From contig NC_088926.1 of assembly GCF_038396675.1 (NCBI RefSeq), positions 39,005,001 through 39,069,000 on the forward strand: DNA of 64,000 nt, in the 5' to 3' direction. The translations under genes were made by a program, and so were the position numbers. Each line of letters opens with the position of its first letter. Position 1 is the first letter of the stretch. The DNA comes from Hydra vulgaris. Its lineage: Eukaryota > Cnidaria > Hydrozoa > Anthoathecata > Hydridae. This document shows, piece after piece, positions 11,465 to 22,334 of this stretch. A model generated the notes under the pieces. It worked only from the letters and a program-made list of their open reading frames with translations, had not been told where the DNA came from and made no database searches.

Positions 11465-12660
11465 CACTAGTTGTTTCTTTAAAACATAGTTATTATTAAA
11501 TTTGAGTTATTTTGGGATAGTATTTCTGTCAGAATTATTTTTACCAACAACTTCCTTTGTAATACGCCAAGTACTTTGAGAATGATTTGAGTGCTTTTTT
11601 AATTGATCTGAATAATAACACTTTTTTGATTTTTTTACAATTGAATCAAAGAGTCGATTGTAGTTTTTATAATAAGTTTCATTACGAATGATTTTTTTTT
11701 TAAGAAATTCGTCATATAGTTGTTGTTTTTTTTTAGAAGATTTAAGAATCCCCTTAGTAATCCCAGGGTTTAATAGCGTTTTTGTTTTAACCAATTTTGA
11801 AACTTCTGGAAATGCTTTGTTATAATATTTATAATACTCTGATATGAATATATCGTAGGCTTTATCAGAGTTTTGATTCAGGAATAGGTCATACCAGTTA
11901 ACACATGATAAAAGGTTATGAAAATGTTTAACTGAGGAGTCGTTTATTATTCTTGTTGTTATTTTTTTGATTTTTTTGATTATCATTTTTATTACATATT
12001 TGTGAAATAATGAATATGGGAAAATGATCAAAGATATCTGTTTTAAATATTCCTATATTCATTTTTATATTAAGGAAGTTATTGGTGATAATTTGATGTA
12101 TTGAAGTTTCCCTTTTTCTAATTATGCGCGCAGGTTTATTGATGACAGGAATGTAACTGTTTTCATAGATTACATTGATTACCAACCAGATAAACAGATT
12201 TTTTTAAAACCGAATTATTTTTAATTACATTTTTAATGTGATCTTCAAACATTTAATTGATCCATTTGGTGGTCTGTATAAAGGAAGGACGAAAATGTTT
12301 TTTTGAGGTTATATTAACTAGTTCAGTACACAATGACTCATAAACATTAGTGGTTGAACTTAAATTTGACTTTACTTTAAACAATAATGAGTTTTTAATA
12401 AAATTACACAATCCGTCGCCTACCTTGCCTGACGATCTAATTTGGTGAATCACTTTGTAGTTTGGTAAATGGTAATTGTAATTGTTCACCATATTTTTGT
12501 CATCACACCATGTCTCGCTGAGTAAAATAATTTGAAAATTAATATTAGTTTTTATAATAATTGCTTTAAAGAATCAAATTTTTTTGAAGACTTCTAATAT
12601 TAACATGAAGGATCGAAATCGAGTCGTTCTCCATTCCTTCAATAATATTTTTTGAATTTA
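11465..12660 (-). pseudogene. LINE ORF2 N-terminal half: endonuclease and linker
   Basis: Upstream half of the split LINE. From the 5' side: a degenerate start with QIILLSETWCDDKNM (about 12480-12530), an endonuclease segment with SSGKVGDGLCNFIKN (12253-12492), then IINKPARI-like and MNIGIFKTDIFDHFPIFI (11928-12185), and a linker with TKTLLNPGITKGILKSSKKK and TWRITKEVVGKNNSDRNTIP (11507-12031). The family motif SDH in the endonuclease reads FDH here, a change in a catalytic position. Several frame breaks show it is inactive. The APE-type endonuclease nicks target DNA in live relatives. Confidence 0.85.
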
Positions 12661-12803
12661 CATTATAATATAATGGGTTAATATTTTTTATTTGATCATT
12701 ATTATTTTAAAAGTTAATATCAGAATCAAAATCTTTTTTTAAAAGTGTTGATTTTTTAGTTAGTAATGAATTAAATTTAAAGTTATTTAAAGCTGAATCC
12801 TCA

Positions 12804-12896
12804 GTGTGAACTTTTAGTTAAATGCTCTTCCGCGGTGCTCCGTGATAAGGACTTTTGGTAGCATCTAAATACCCTGAAAAAAAAAAAAAAAATTCT
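12804..12896 (+). mobile_element. SINE, 3' half
   Basis: GTGTGAACTTTTAGTTAAATGCTCTTCCGCGGTGCTCCGT... followed by CATCTAAATACC and a poly-A run. It matches the tail half of SINE copies at about 14.4, 31.2 and 53.2 kb. The tRNA-like head is absent, so this is 5'-truncated. Confidence 0.8.
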
Positions 12897-14369
12897 TGTA
12901 TTTAAGTAGAAATAAAATGTCTACCAGATATAAACCGTATCACTCGAAAAATTTCTTTTGTTCTTATGCGACGGCGAGTAAAATCTACAAGAAAGATAAA
13001 AAACCGTCTTTAAGTACATCGAATAGGTAACTTCTCAAAATCTATATACTGTTTCATGCAGCTTTTAATATATACTTCATTTTTTTTATAACTTCAAACG
13101 CGTTTACAATAAATTCAGTATGAATTTATATAAGCCACTCCTATTCTTAGATTTTATTTATTATTAGTTTTTTTTATTATAAGATTTTTTTACTATTAGA
13201 TTTTTTTATTATTAGATTTTTAGTTAAAAGTTTTAGATTACTGTATCACAGATTTACGTGATGATAACTGATGAAGTAAATAATTGATTGTGCTGATTAC
13301 GAAGGTATTTATTAAAATTGTCTGCAAACAATGTCATATTAAAGTTAATAGCCTAAAACTTTTTTTATTCTGCTTTATTTAAGTTTTTAAAGTTTTTATT
13401 CTGCTTTATTTAAGTTTTTAAAGTTTTAAGTTGAAGATTGGGTCGAGTACTTTACTTTTGCATCGTAAATTATTTGATAATCACCAATCGTAATAAAAAG
13501 TTTAAAAAAAAATTGTCTCGGGGAGAACATGTCTTTAAGAAAACATTGAACAGTTAAAATGCAATAAAATTTTATCTGTTGCATATTAGAAATGAGAAAT
13601 GTTATGTTGATAAGATATGATGATAATGATATTGACTCTACACCAGTGTGATGTTGAATCTACACCAATGTAATATTGACTCTACACCAGTGATGTTAAC
13701 AAGAGTTTCTTTTAAAAATGATCTACCAAACTCTGATAGCAATAGTGAGATATAGATATCTTAAAGTACAACAAAGATGCGATTACTCAAAACTTATTTG
13801 ACAACAAACGCCGTCTAACACTTAAGATCAGAATATTTTCTACCATTAACGAACCGACCAGGAAAATCTCTATTTCCAATATGCTATTGACAGTATAAAC
13901 ACTCAATACAAAATATATTTCTAAAATCAGGAATAGTTATACCCGTTGTATTGCAGACCAGTTTCCAGTGAATTTTTCTTTGTCACATGTTGCTATACAA
14001 ATTTATAATTCAAAAACAGTATGTTTTAAAAGAACTATTAACGACTCCTAATTGAGCTGTCCACTTTTTAAAATTTGTCTAATTTTTGTAATTTTTAATA
14101 TAATAGATAATATAAGTTCTGGGTTTTAATGGAATAAATAATATATGTTCTGGTTGTGTTTTTCTATAATATATAAAAACACGACCTTTAAGCACAAAGT
14201 CCTAATGTCGAAAATTCTAATGTCAAAATAAAACATATATTATTTATTAAGTAACCTTGAAAACACAACTTTTTCTATCTTATCATTTTTATTTTATAAT
14301 TTTTGATCTTATCTTTTTTATCCCTTCTAGGATTACGACTACCGAAAAAGAATTAAATGTAAAGAATGA
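12897..14369. other. Gene-free stretch with small tandem repeats
   Basis: No recognisable gene. 13362-13423 is a perfect 31-bp tandem duplication (TTTTTATTCTGCTTTATTTA...). 13629-13692 holds three copies of a 22-bp unit (ATATTGACTCTACACCAGTG..). The region 13790-14050 has slightly more even base use but no motif I can place. Confidence 0.6.
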
Positions 14370-14530
14370 AATGAGAATCAAAGGATCCGTGGTTCAAACC
14401 CCACCTCTGGGCAATTTTAGCGACGTCGATTAGGAAGGAGGCGTGAACTTTCAATTAAATGCTCATCCGCGGTGACAAGACCATTAGGACTTCTTAGGAC
14501 ACCTAAATAAAATTGAAAAAAAAGAGAGAG
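14370..14530 (+). mobile_element. tRNA-derived SINE
   Basis: Contains a B-box-like GGTTCAAACCC (from 14391), then CACCTCTGGGCAATTTTAGC, a body (GGAGGCGTGAACTTTCAATT, GCTCATCCGCGGTG) and a tail CACCTAAATAAAATTGA plus poly-A. The A-box part is degenerate or missing at the left. Family defined by the four copies in this window. Confidence 0.85.
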
Positions 14531-14730
14531 AGATCTCTAATGAATTAAACAACTACACTGCCAATATTGGTGCTGATCTTGCATCTAGAATTCGATGCCC
14601 AAAATGTTCATTTGAAAGATACTTAATAATCTTTAACTGAGCCTTAAACTTTAACAAATTAAAATAAGACGAACTCAATGATATAATTCAATGATATAAA
14701 TATAATAAACTCAATGATACTTGATATAAG
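14531..14730. other. Short spacer after the SINE
   Basis: Starts with a short (GA)n run. No gene seen. Confidence 0.5.
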
Positions 14731-14814
14731 GCAGGGTGAATGAAAAAGAGGAAATTGTAAAAAAAGTAATTGCTTTTACTCAGTAAAAGCAATTACTTTT
14801 TTTATTCACCCGGC
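14731..14814. repeat. Palindrome, possible MITE remnant
   Basis: Inner arms of 22 bp (14759-14780 and 14782-14803, AAAAAAAGTAATTGCTTTT..) are perfect with a one-base loop. An outer pair GGGTGAAT/ATTCACCC is offset by a 17-base insert in the left arm. It could be a fold-back duplication or the collapsed ends of a small DNA element. Confidence 0.8.
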
Positions 14815-14959
14815 CTATAAAATTGATTAAAAGAAAAAGTATGCATGTACTAGTTTGTTATTATTGACGAATAAAACGTGAAAAACAAAATAAACCTTAA
14901 AAAGCAACCAAAAGTAAAAATATTGACCTGTTCATAAATAGCACCTCTTTTATGGCCCG

Positions 14960-15330
14960 GTCAACACACTTGCAAGATGCTTAACAAGCCTCCAAGTACT
15001 GTCTACACTGTTATTAAATGTTTGTAAATGTTAGGTAATGTTAAGAGGAAGTTTGGCAGTGGTTTAATGAGTTCAGTTCAAACTTCTCAATTTACTAAGG
15101 GACAAGTTTCTTGGAATCCAGTAAAGTCAATGAGTAAAATGACAAAAGTGAGTGAGTGCACCATCAGAAACACGGTTAAAAAAGAATGTTAAAACAAAAT
15201 CAAGAGCCAGGATAAGTAAAAAATGGTTTTCCCAAGTGTCAAAAAAAGAAGAAATTCTTTTGACAAGAATTGCAGTCCCATAAGTTAGATAAAATATTTT
15301 CAGAATTTAATGCCATATAAAAATGTTGGG
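14960..15330 (+). pseudogene. Mariner-like transposase relic (HTH region)
   Basis: One plus-strand frame reads KMLNKPPSTVYTVIKCL, stop, MLGNVKRKFGSGLMSSVQTS then VSWNPVKSMSKMTKVSECTI and RNTVKKEC. This matches the order of the paired helix-turn-helix DNA-binding region of mariner-type transposases (a KxxxSTVYxVIK helix, a GNVKRKxGSGR linker, then SxRKMAKxxxVSxxTxRxxVKxDL). Later bases give only fragments of the next part, and no catalytic DDE/D core is seen. TIRs were not found. Confidence 0.65.
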
Positions 15331-16309
15331 ATAGCGAGATGATATATAGATGTTGGTATATTGAAATGGATTTTAAGATATTGGGCGTTAAAACTCTTAT
15401 ATCTTACTTTCATGCATTATGCGCCATAGATTATCATTTAAACTTGTTGGACCTAGATCAGTACATAATTTAGATTTGGCTATATTTAAAATATAATAGT
15501 TAAATGACAATCATCTATATTGTAATTGTTTTTAACTTAAATCAAATTTTTTCCTTTAACATAATTATTTTTGAAGCGCTTACAATTAATTTATGAAAAA
15601 AATTATTATCGAATTGTTGCCGGTTAAATCAGTTTTTGAATTACGCATGTTTTTAAGCACGATTCTACAAATGCTGTAATTTCTACAGGTGCTTATTTTA
15701 TAAATGAAAACCACTTAATGAAGTGACAGTGTTATGATAAAAATCAGCATTAAATAAGAAGAAGAACTTTTCTTATTACTTATAAAAAAGGATTGGAAAT
15801 ATGCTTATCCTATTAAAAATAAACATAGGCTTATTTGTGAACTTCTTAAAAACTTTTGCATAAGCATTCCCACTTTTTTATTTTTTTTTAATTTTTTTAA
15901 CTTTTCTTTATTCTTCAACATTTATTTCGCGGTTTAAATCGAAATTACAAAGAAACGTAAACAGACGGAGACTCAAAGAAGATATGGATGATCAAGTTCA
16001 TTACAATCTTTCATAGAACTCCTATTAGGGCTTTTAACAAGTGTAAAGTAAAATAAAATTGTTATAAAGTTAACATATAACTTCTTTAAAACATGAAAAA
16101 ACCTCCATTATATATGTTGAGTAAAAGACAATAAAATAGAATAAACTCCTATAAATATAAATTAAGTTGTATTAAAAATAAAACATAATATAAGAAAAAA
16201 ACGTTTTCATACCAAATTTTAAAGCTTACATGGGATTTCAAAATTTCTCATTTATATGAAACCTAAATGAACTTACTGATTTCACCATATTGAAGTGATT
16301 ATTTTTAAA
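15331..16309. other. Gene-free stretch
   Basis: A+T-rich, no gene or clear repeat recognised. It could contain the eroded catalytic part of the mariner relic to its left, but I cannot support that. Confidence 0.45.
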
Positions 16310-16364
16310 GCTGCTTCATATCTTAGGCCCTAGATAATATCTAGGGCCTAAGATATGAAACAGC
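16310..16364. repeat. Fold-back palindrome 1 (26-bp arms)
   Basis: Arms 16310-16335 and 16339-16364 (CATATCTTAGGCCCTAGAT core) match with one mismatch around a 3-base loop; weaker pairing extends outward to about 16298 and 16376. It lies directly beside a second, larger palindrome. Confidence 0.95.
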
Positions 16365-16371
16365 TTAAAAA

Positions 16372-16474
16372 ATATAAACTGTCTCGTAAATTAACTAAAC
16401 ATAAAGAACACAACATAACATATTATGTTATGCTGTGTTCTTTATGTTTAGTTAATTTACGAGACAGTTTATAT
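16372..16474. repeat. Fold-back palindrome 2 (50-bp arms) at LINE end
   Basis: Arms 16372-16421 and 16425-16474 are reverse complements with about one mismatch and a 3-base loop. The right arm on the minus strand is part of the LINE C-terminal frame (AYKLSRKLTKHKEHS); the left arm gives YKLSRKLTKHKEHNIT on the plus strand. The left arm is therefore an inverted copy of LINE coding sequence. Confidence 0.95.
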
Positions 16475-17340
16475 GCGAGTCTTTCATTAGATCTTAGTGA
16501 ATAATTATTATTTTGATTTATTTTAAATATTGCTTTAAAGTTGTTTGATGTAAGATTTTTAAAATAATTATACATGAAGATCATGTGGTAAAATTTGTTT
16601 ACCTTATATACAGAAGCAATTCTACGAATAAAATGAGGGGAGGGATGTGAATCCTCAAAAAGTACCAACGAGCTTTGAAAAAAAAAAAAGTTCTCTAAAC
16701 AAAAATTTATTCGACTGAATTGTGTCAAATACATAACTACCCGGCTAAGTTCGTAAAAAAACCGACTATAACTTGAAAATCACCTTCTTCGGGGGAGGGG
16801 TGAGTAACATTCCCCACACACACTCGAGAAATAGCCTCTGCTAATATAGATTCAACATTTTCATTTCCCTCATTAATGGCTTTGCATGCTCAAATCTATT
16901 TTTTTTGGTGTATAATTCTGCTAGCATGTTTTTGCACACTAAATATCTTTTTACGTTCAGCAGGTTGAGTGCTAGCATTTGCAATGTTACCGTAATTAAT
17001 GTAGCTATGAATTAGGTTAAAGTATATTAATTTAAGACTTCAAGTACTTATGTATAGGGTTATTTTGTACATTATGCCAACTGTTTTGTTTGTTTTTGAT
17101 TCGATATATTTTATGTGAGGGAGCCAAGATAAGTTTTTATCAACAAAAACTCCTAGATATTTTAACAATTCCTGCTTTTTAATTTGTTTATCATTTATAA
17201 AGAGAGCTGGTAGTTTAATTAAAAATTTTTTTTTTATAAAATAATGTATATTGAGTTTTATCCGTGTTTATTGAGAGTTTGTTAGCTTTAAATCATTTAT
17301 TTATTTTCATCAGTTCAATATTCATATTTCCATATAGCTG
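16423..17340 (-). pseudogene. LINE C-terminal relic carrying a MITE
   Basis: Minus-strand CR1-type relic in two parts. 16840-17340 reads MNIELMKINKWFKANKLSIN-like, DKTQYTLFYKK, then LIHSYINYGNIANAST and VQKHASRIIHQKK (just after the RT active site, with several stops). 16423-16635 gives PHFIRRIASVYKVNKFYHM and NYSLRSNERLAYKLSRKLTK, the C-terminal tail. Between them, at about 16633-16832, lies a MITE also found at 53.4 kb. RT core motifs are outside the surviving part. Confidence 0.8.
16633..16832. mobile_element. MITE inserted in LINE (copy 1)
   Basis: G-rich left end (GAGGGGAGGGATGTGAATCC), interior with AGTACC and CCGACTATAACTTGAAAATC, C-rich right end (TTCCCCACACACAC). The same order recurs at about 53385-53600. 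It splits the LINE C-terminal frame, so the LINE is older. Confidence 0.75.
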
Positions 17341-17510
17341 CACTGTAAAAAGCAAAACACTAATATAACGGTTAGTGAAAAATTTAGCGTTATGTTAACC
17401 ATTTTGTTAGTAAAAAATATGTCTAAAGCGTTATGTTTCCCAAAACTATTTACGCATTATTTTGTTTTGAGAGCGTTATGTTTTACCGACATCATCTACA
17501 AAAGATTGTT
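17341..17510. repeat. GCGTTATGTT-rich segment
   Basis: Several GCGTTATGTT and related words at irregular spacing; similar words recur near 18090-18130 and 30470. No gene seen. Possibly the edge of an unidentified repeat. Confidence 0.45.
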
Positions 17511-17984
17511 TTACCGTGGGATTGCTAAGCGAGATTCAATAATATCATTCTTCGATTTGTTATCCAAAACACGAATAAAAAAGTTCAGTTTATTCTGGTG
17601 AATGCACTTTGGTATGTCCCAAACTTGAAATGACGAGTGTAAATAATTTTTGCAATGTTTTGAACGGTTAAAAAGCGATTTTAATGCGCTCCTTCCAGTT
17701 TTGTCTAGGTTTTGCATTGTTACGTCATTGGTTTTACAAAGATCGTAAGTTAATTCCAGATCGTAAGTTAATATTGGTACTACCAAGGTTTGATATAATT
17801 GTGTGATAGATTTTGGATGAGCAAAACGGATTCCAGATTGAACAAGAGTTTGGACAGGTGTCCAAAAATGAGATATTTTTTCAGCAATGTTTACCCGATC
17901 AATTGAAGCAAATATAGAGTGCTCTGTATCCCATGTAAAGTGTTTGAGTCCAAGTGTTTGAGTTCCAAGTGTTTGAGAATCCAA
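17511..17984 (-). pseudogene. LINE RT C-terminal region, second lineage
   Basis: A 157-residue open frame matching the region after the RT core of a different non-LTR lineage: TPVQTLVQSGIRFAHPKSIT, LYQTLVVPILTYDLELTYDL, LDKTGRSALKSLFNRSKHCK, HSSFQVWDIPKCIHQNKLNF. A short tandem duplication (AGATCGTAAGTTAATTCC, about 17738-17772) repeats TYDLEL-type residues, and a second (CAAGTGTTTGAG, about 17935-17980) gives TLGTQTLG at the N-terminal end. No RT catalytic motif survives here. The open frame may persist by chance after truncation. Confidence 0.75.
17935..17980. repeat. Short tandem repeat (CAAGTGTTTGAG)
   Basis: Three copies of a GTGTTTGAGTCCAA-like unit, about 15-16 bp apart, at the 5' edge of the LINE fragment. 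Confidence 0.8.
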
Positions 17985-18010
17985 AGTTTATTGTGTAAAT
18001 TTATTCGATT

Positions 18011-18057
18011 ATCATCGAGAGATATAGTACAGCTGTCTGTACAATATCTCTCGATCA
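18011..18057. repeat. Hairpin (about 17-22-bp arms)
   Basis: CGAGAGATATAGTACAG pairs with CTGTACAATATCTCTCG with one mismatch around a CTGT loop; pairing extends weakly outward. Confidence 0.85.
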
Positions 18058-19600
18058 TAACTGTCTTTAACCTGTCAGGATTTACCTGTCAGTTATGTTA
18101 CCCGTTGTTATGTTACCCCGTTATGTTAGTTTAATTGCGTAGGTTAGGGTATGACATCATAGAAATATTTGTAAAAAAGCGGATTTTTTTGCAAACTGTG
18201 TTATAAGTTTTCGTTTGTTTTTAATAAGCAATCAAAGCGATCAAACAACTTTCACATTAAAACTGTTTATTAGGATATGTTTATTATATTTTTTCTTACT
18301 GAGGCTCATACTTTTAATATCTATTGTTTCTTAATATAAATTCTTTTTACAAAGTCTGTGGTTTGAATTTCTTTTTTCTATTTGTATTGTTTTTACACAA
18401 AATTATAACTTTTTTACTTTATTGTAAACAGTATTTTTTTGTATGTGTGTGAAATATAGTGACTGATTTAGTTTTCATTGAATTGATAAAAGTTAAGCAA
18501 CACATATTCGTTTAACACGTATTCTAAAAAATTATATTTATAATATGGCGTATTAATGATACCTGATTATAATATGAAGTTATAGTTTAATACATATTTT
18601 ATAGTAATGTAATGTAAATGATTTGTAATAATAACTTTATAGTAATATAATGTAAATGTCTATTTTAAAATTCCTCGGTTGTTTGTTTTATATTTCGAAG
18701 AATAGTTTTAGCTTTATGTTTAGAGCAAATATATATATACATACCCTAACCCTGTACACGCTGTAAGTTTTTTGTTTTTTCTATTTAACTTTTATAAATT
18801 TCTGAAATATCTTTGAATCTTCTATTATCGTTATCATAAATGATATAATTATTGAATATACTTTTATTTGTAAATAGTATGTATTTTTTAATTCATTAAT
18901 CTATTTTTAATATAATCCATTTATTTAACAATAAAAATATGAAAATTTACAATAATATTTATAAACTCACATAAATAAGGTTAGGTGTCACTCATATAGT
19001 TAAAAACTAGTCAATGGAGTGACACCTGAAAAAAACAAAAAAAAACAAATAAAACACAGAAAGAATTATAAATAAGAAAAAAATAAAAATAAAAATAAAA
19101 ATTTTTTAAGAAAAAAAGAACAAAAAAAAAAAAAAAAAAAAAGAAAGGAAAATAAAGCACTAATAAATAAAGGTGATATTAATAATTGCAATAATAATAT
19201 AATAAAAATAATAATATTAATAATAATGTGAATAAAAAAACAAATAGTAACTATATCATGATAACTTTACTAAAAATTATAACTAATGGTAAAAATAGTT
19301 ATAGTAAAGTTTATAACTACGACAGAAATTAATAAAATAAACATAACAATTGCAAAAATTAGGACAATAACCATAAAAACTATTACTACAATTGAATCAC
19401 TATCACTATCATTATAAATAATATTAATAAGATTTAAAAAACAAAGATAAATTAATGATAATAGTAATATTAGTAGAGTTAAAAAAGACAGTATAAAATA
19501 AAAGTAATAATAGTTTTATAAATACAGTAATATAAAAAAAGCAATAATAATAAAAGATAAAATTAATATTCATTAAATATATACTCAAATATAAATTTCT
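18058..19600. other. Gene-free A+T-rich stretch
   Basis: No gene recognised. A hairpin pairs AGGTGTCACT near 18985 with AGTGACACCT near 19018. Long A-rich runs occupy 19030-19160, and AATAATA-type low-complexity DNA runs to about 19570. The part just before 19600 may be the 3' untranslated tail of the next LINE. Confidence 0.5.
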
Positions 19601-21420
19601 TAATTTGGTTTCGATTGAGAAGAAGAATGTTTGTAATAAAAGGGCATTTAGTTAAAATCTTTTTTTTTATAAAGGTATTTTTTGGTTCCAGTGAGAAATA
19701 CATTGATTTTTAATAAAGAGCTTGCCATATTTGTTAGTGCTGAAAAAGGAAGTGTGCAAGTTAAAATTTTCAGTATTTCGAGTGTAATATTTGTGTGTGT
19801 CACTTGTTTTAATAAAAAAATTATTGAACGAATTTGGTAGCTTATTTTGAAGAAAATCAATCACAAAGAGAAAATTATAAAGCTTTACAAGATCTTGAAA
19901 TTTTAGAATTTTTAATTCAGAAAACCTATTTTCGATATTAAAACGTAAGGGAGAAAACGTCATAATTCTTAAGGAAGTGCGTTGTAAACTGTTTATACGA
20001 CGTAATAGAAAACTACCTTTTTGACCCCAAACAGTGCAACAATAACTTAGATGTGAGAAAAACAAGGAATAGTAAATTGATATTAAAACATGTTGGGGAA
20101 CAAAGTGTCGTATTAATGACAGCATACTATTGGCACGTGAGAGTTTTTTATTTAATTGAGTTAGTTGATTGTACCAAGTTTTTGTCAAGAAATATCCCGA
20201 GGTATTTTATATATTTAGATGTAAAAAGTCTTTTACCATTAATTCTAGTTTTCACATTATTACTATCAATCTTTTTTTTTTTGGAGGGTGAAAAATAATA
20301 AATTCAGTTTTATTGATATTTAGGAAAAGACGGTTACTATTTAACCAATGAAATAAATGATGGAGATCTGAATTAACTTTTTTACAAAGCTGCGCGAGTG
20401 ATTTATTTATGCATAGAAGATTAGTGTCGTCAGCAAAATGATGAACAATCGAATTATTTATAGAGTGAGGAATATCGTTAATATATATTAAAAAAAGTAA
20501 AGGTCCTAGAACAGAACCCTGTGGTACACCATACTTAATAACTTTACATGTCGATTGAAATCCATTAATCGAGACAAACTGATTGCGATTGTTAATATAG
20601 GATGAAAACCAATCGTTGGCGATACCCCGTATACCATAGTGATACAATTTTTCAGGTAAAATCTTATGGTCAACTGTATCAAATGCTTTTTGGAGATCAA
20701 TAGAGACGCCACAGGCAAAAGAACCACTATCAATCGCACCACGAATCATTTCAGTAATGCTAATAAGTGCATGGGAAATAGAGTGTTTTAAACAAAATCC
20801 AAACTGACGGCTGTAGAGACACTTAGAATTATCAAGAAAGTGGTAGATACGAGAATACATTAATTTTTCAAGTATTTTGCAGATATTTGATAATAATGAT
20901 ATTGGTTTATAAGTATTGCAGTCAAGTTTTGAGTCCTTCTTATGGATTGTTTCGTTTTTTTATCGAGGTTAAAATTGCTGAAGTAATCCATGGTTTAAGG
21001 CTTCGAATTAAGCCACGGTTACTTAGTTTTTTTAACGGTGCGTGTTTGTCTAGAAGAGAGTTAAAGGTAGTGAAGAAATCTTCATATGATTTATTTGTAT
21101 TACTATTGGAAGCTTTGATTACTTTATCTCAGTTGATTTCCAAGTAATCATTCCTGAATTCTTCACTATTTAATTTTTTGAAGTTTCGAAGAATAATATT
21201 GCTTTTTCAAGAATTAATATTTCTTTTTTTAAAAGATGAATAAATTAGAAACTGTGGCAAATGATCCGATATTCTAATAGTTAGATTGCCGGAAAAAATA
21301 TCTTTAGAAGTTGAATTAGAAAATATATTATCAATTAAAGTACTTGAGTGATTGGTAATTCTTGTTGGTAAAGATATAAAAGGAAGAAAGTTATTTGAAG
21401 CAATGGTGTTCAAATACTCC
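19600..21420 (-). pseudogene. CR1-like LINE with intact RT core, deleted linker
   Basis: Minus-strand LINE. The 5' end is an endonuclease tail (NNFLPFISLPTRITNHSSTL, RISDHLPQFLIY; 21207-21413). A linker piece (KPWITSAI, about 21000-21040) runs to a deletion joint near 20955. RT then begins LDCNTYKPISLLSNICKIL and continues SRQFGFCLKHSISHALISIT, GVSIDLQKAFDTVDHKIL, YGVPQGSVLGPLLFLIYIND and HFADDTNLL in one frame (20252-20860). The C-terminal section (RANSMLSLIRHFVPQHVLIS, LSYCCTVWGQ, HKYYTRNTENF; 19667-20188) follows after a frame change. The 202-residue RT core with FADD is unbroken. The loss of much of the EN-RT linker makes the copy defective. Confidence 0.9.
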
Positions 21421-22334
21421 GAGATTGAATTATCTGAGCTTTAAAGTTACTAAAGTTTAATTGTTTAATGTTTTACTTAATAAAACATGTTCTGTTTTAT
21501 AGGTGGTTTATTGAAATTGTATCTTCACAGGATGTTACTTTTATAGAAGCAATAGTTGACCACAATTAGTATATTTGAAGCTGGTTAATCTACGAATTGT
21601 TAATTGATGATACAGAAGTAGTCAAATTGTTTTTGTAAATAAAACTTTTTTTAATTATTTTGTTTCGTTATTATGTATAAATAATACACCACATGTATTA
21701 ACTTCAGTTAATACATGTACTGTACCGATGTGGTGTATTTTTTCCTTTTTTTAAGTTGATTAATTTTTTTAGATTAATCAGATGACGTTTTTTGTTCAAT
21801 ATAGTCATACAATTAAAAACTATTAAAAATTGTTATGTTTTGTTAATTTGTTAATAAATGTGTAAATAAAAATATCTTTTATTTTACAAAGGCATTTTTT
21901 TGAAACCGCAATCCGTAATGTACTTGTATTTTATCTATGTGAACGAAAGTCTATGCAAATATCTAATATGTAAACTTCAAGTTATGTATATTATACTCCT
22001 TCTTTTCTAAAATACTGTTTCGATTTGCATTCGATGTAAAAAATTATTGAAAAAATATATGTTTTCAATTAAAAATATTTTTTTATCTAAAATTTAAATC
22101 CTTTTCTATAATAATACATGCAATTCATGGCAATAGTATAGTCTTTTACCACCACACCATTAATTTCTACAAAGGATGTGTTTTTATTGAAATATTTTGT
22201 TCCGAAATACTGTTCCGATTTGTTAAAAATAAATTATAAACTTAAAAATTTAATAACATTGTAACATTTTTAGTGGAAAAAAATTATATACAGTATTAGC
22301 TTTTAAAAAAATACTTATTTTGTATCAAATTAGG
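21421..22334. other. Gene-free stretch with a hairpin
   Basis: No gene seen. 21683-21739 forms a two-part hairpin: ACATGTATTAAC/GTTAATACATGT around a TTCA loop, with outer AATACACC/GGTGTATT offset by an insert. Confidence 0.6.

Larger units (their letters stand above)
6660..12800 (-). mobile_element. CR1-like LINE split by a hAT insertion
   Basis: Minus-strand LINE in two blocks, 11457-about 12800 (5' part, endonuclease and linker) and 6660-8421 (linker end, RT, C-terminus), separated by the hAT element at 8422-11456. Rejoining the blocks is supported at protein level: the upstream side reads VLKKQLVA then K-T, and the downstream side A-E-T-F-N-E-F-F, sharing the 8-bp target duplication GTTTTAGC/GTTTCAGC. 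Without the insertion the relic is about 3.1 kb, close to a whole ORF2. No ORF1 is seen upstream. Confidence 0.9.
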
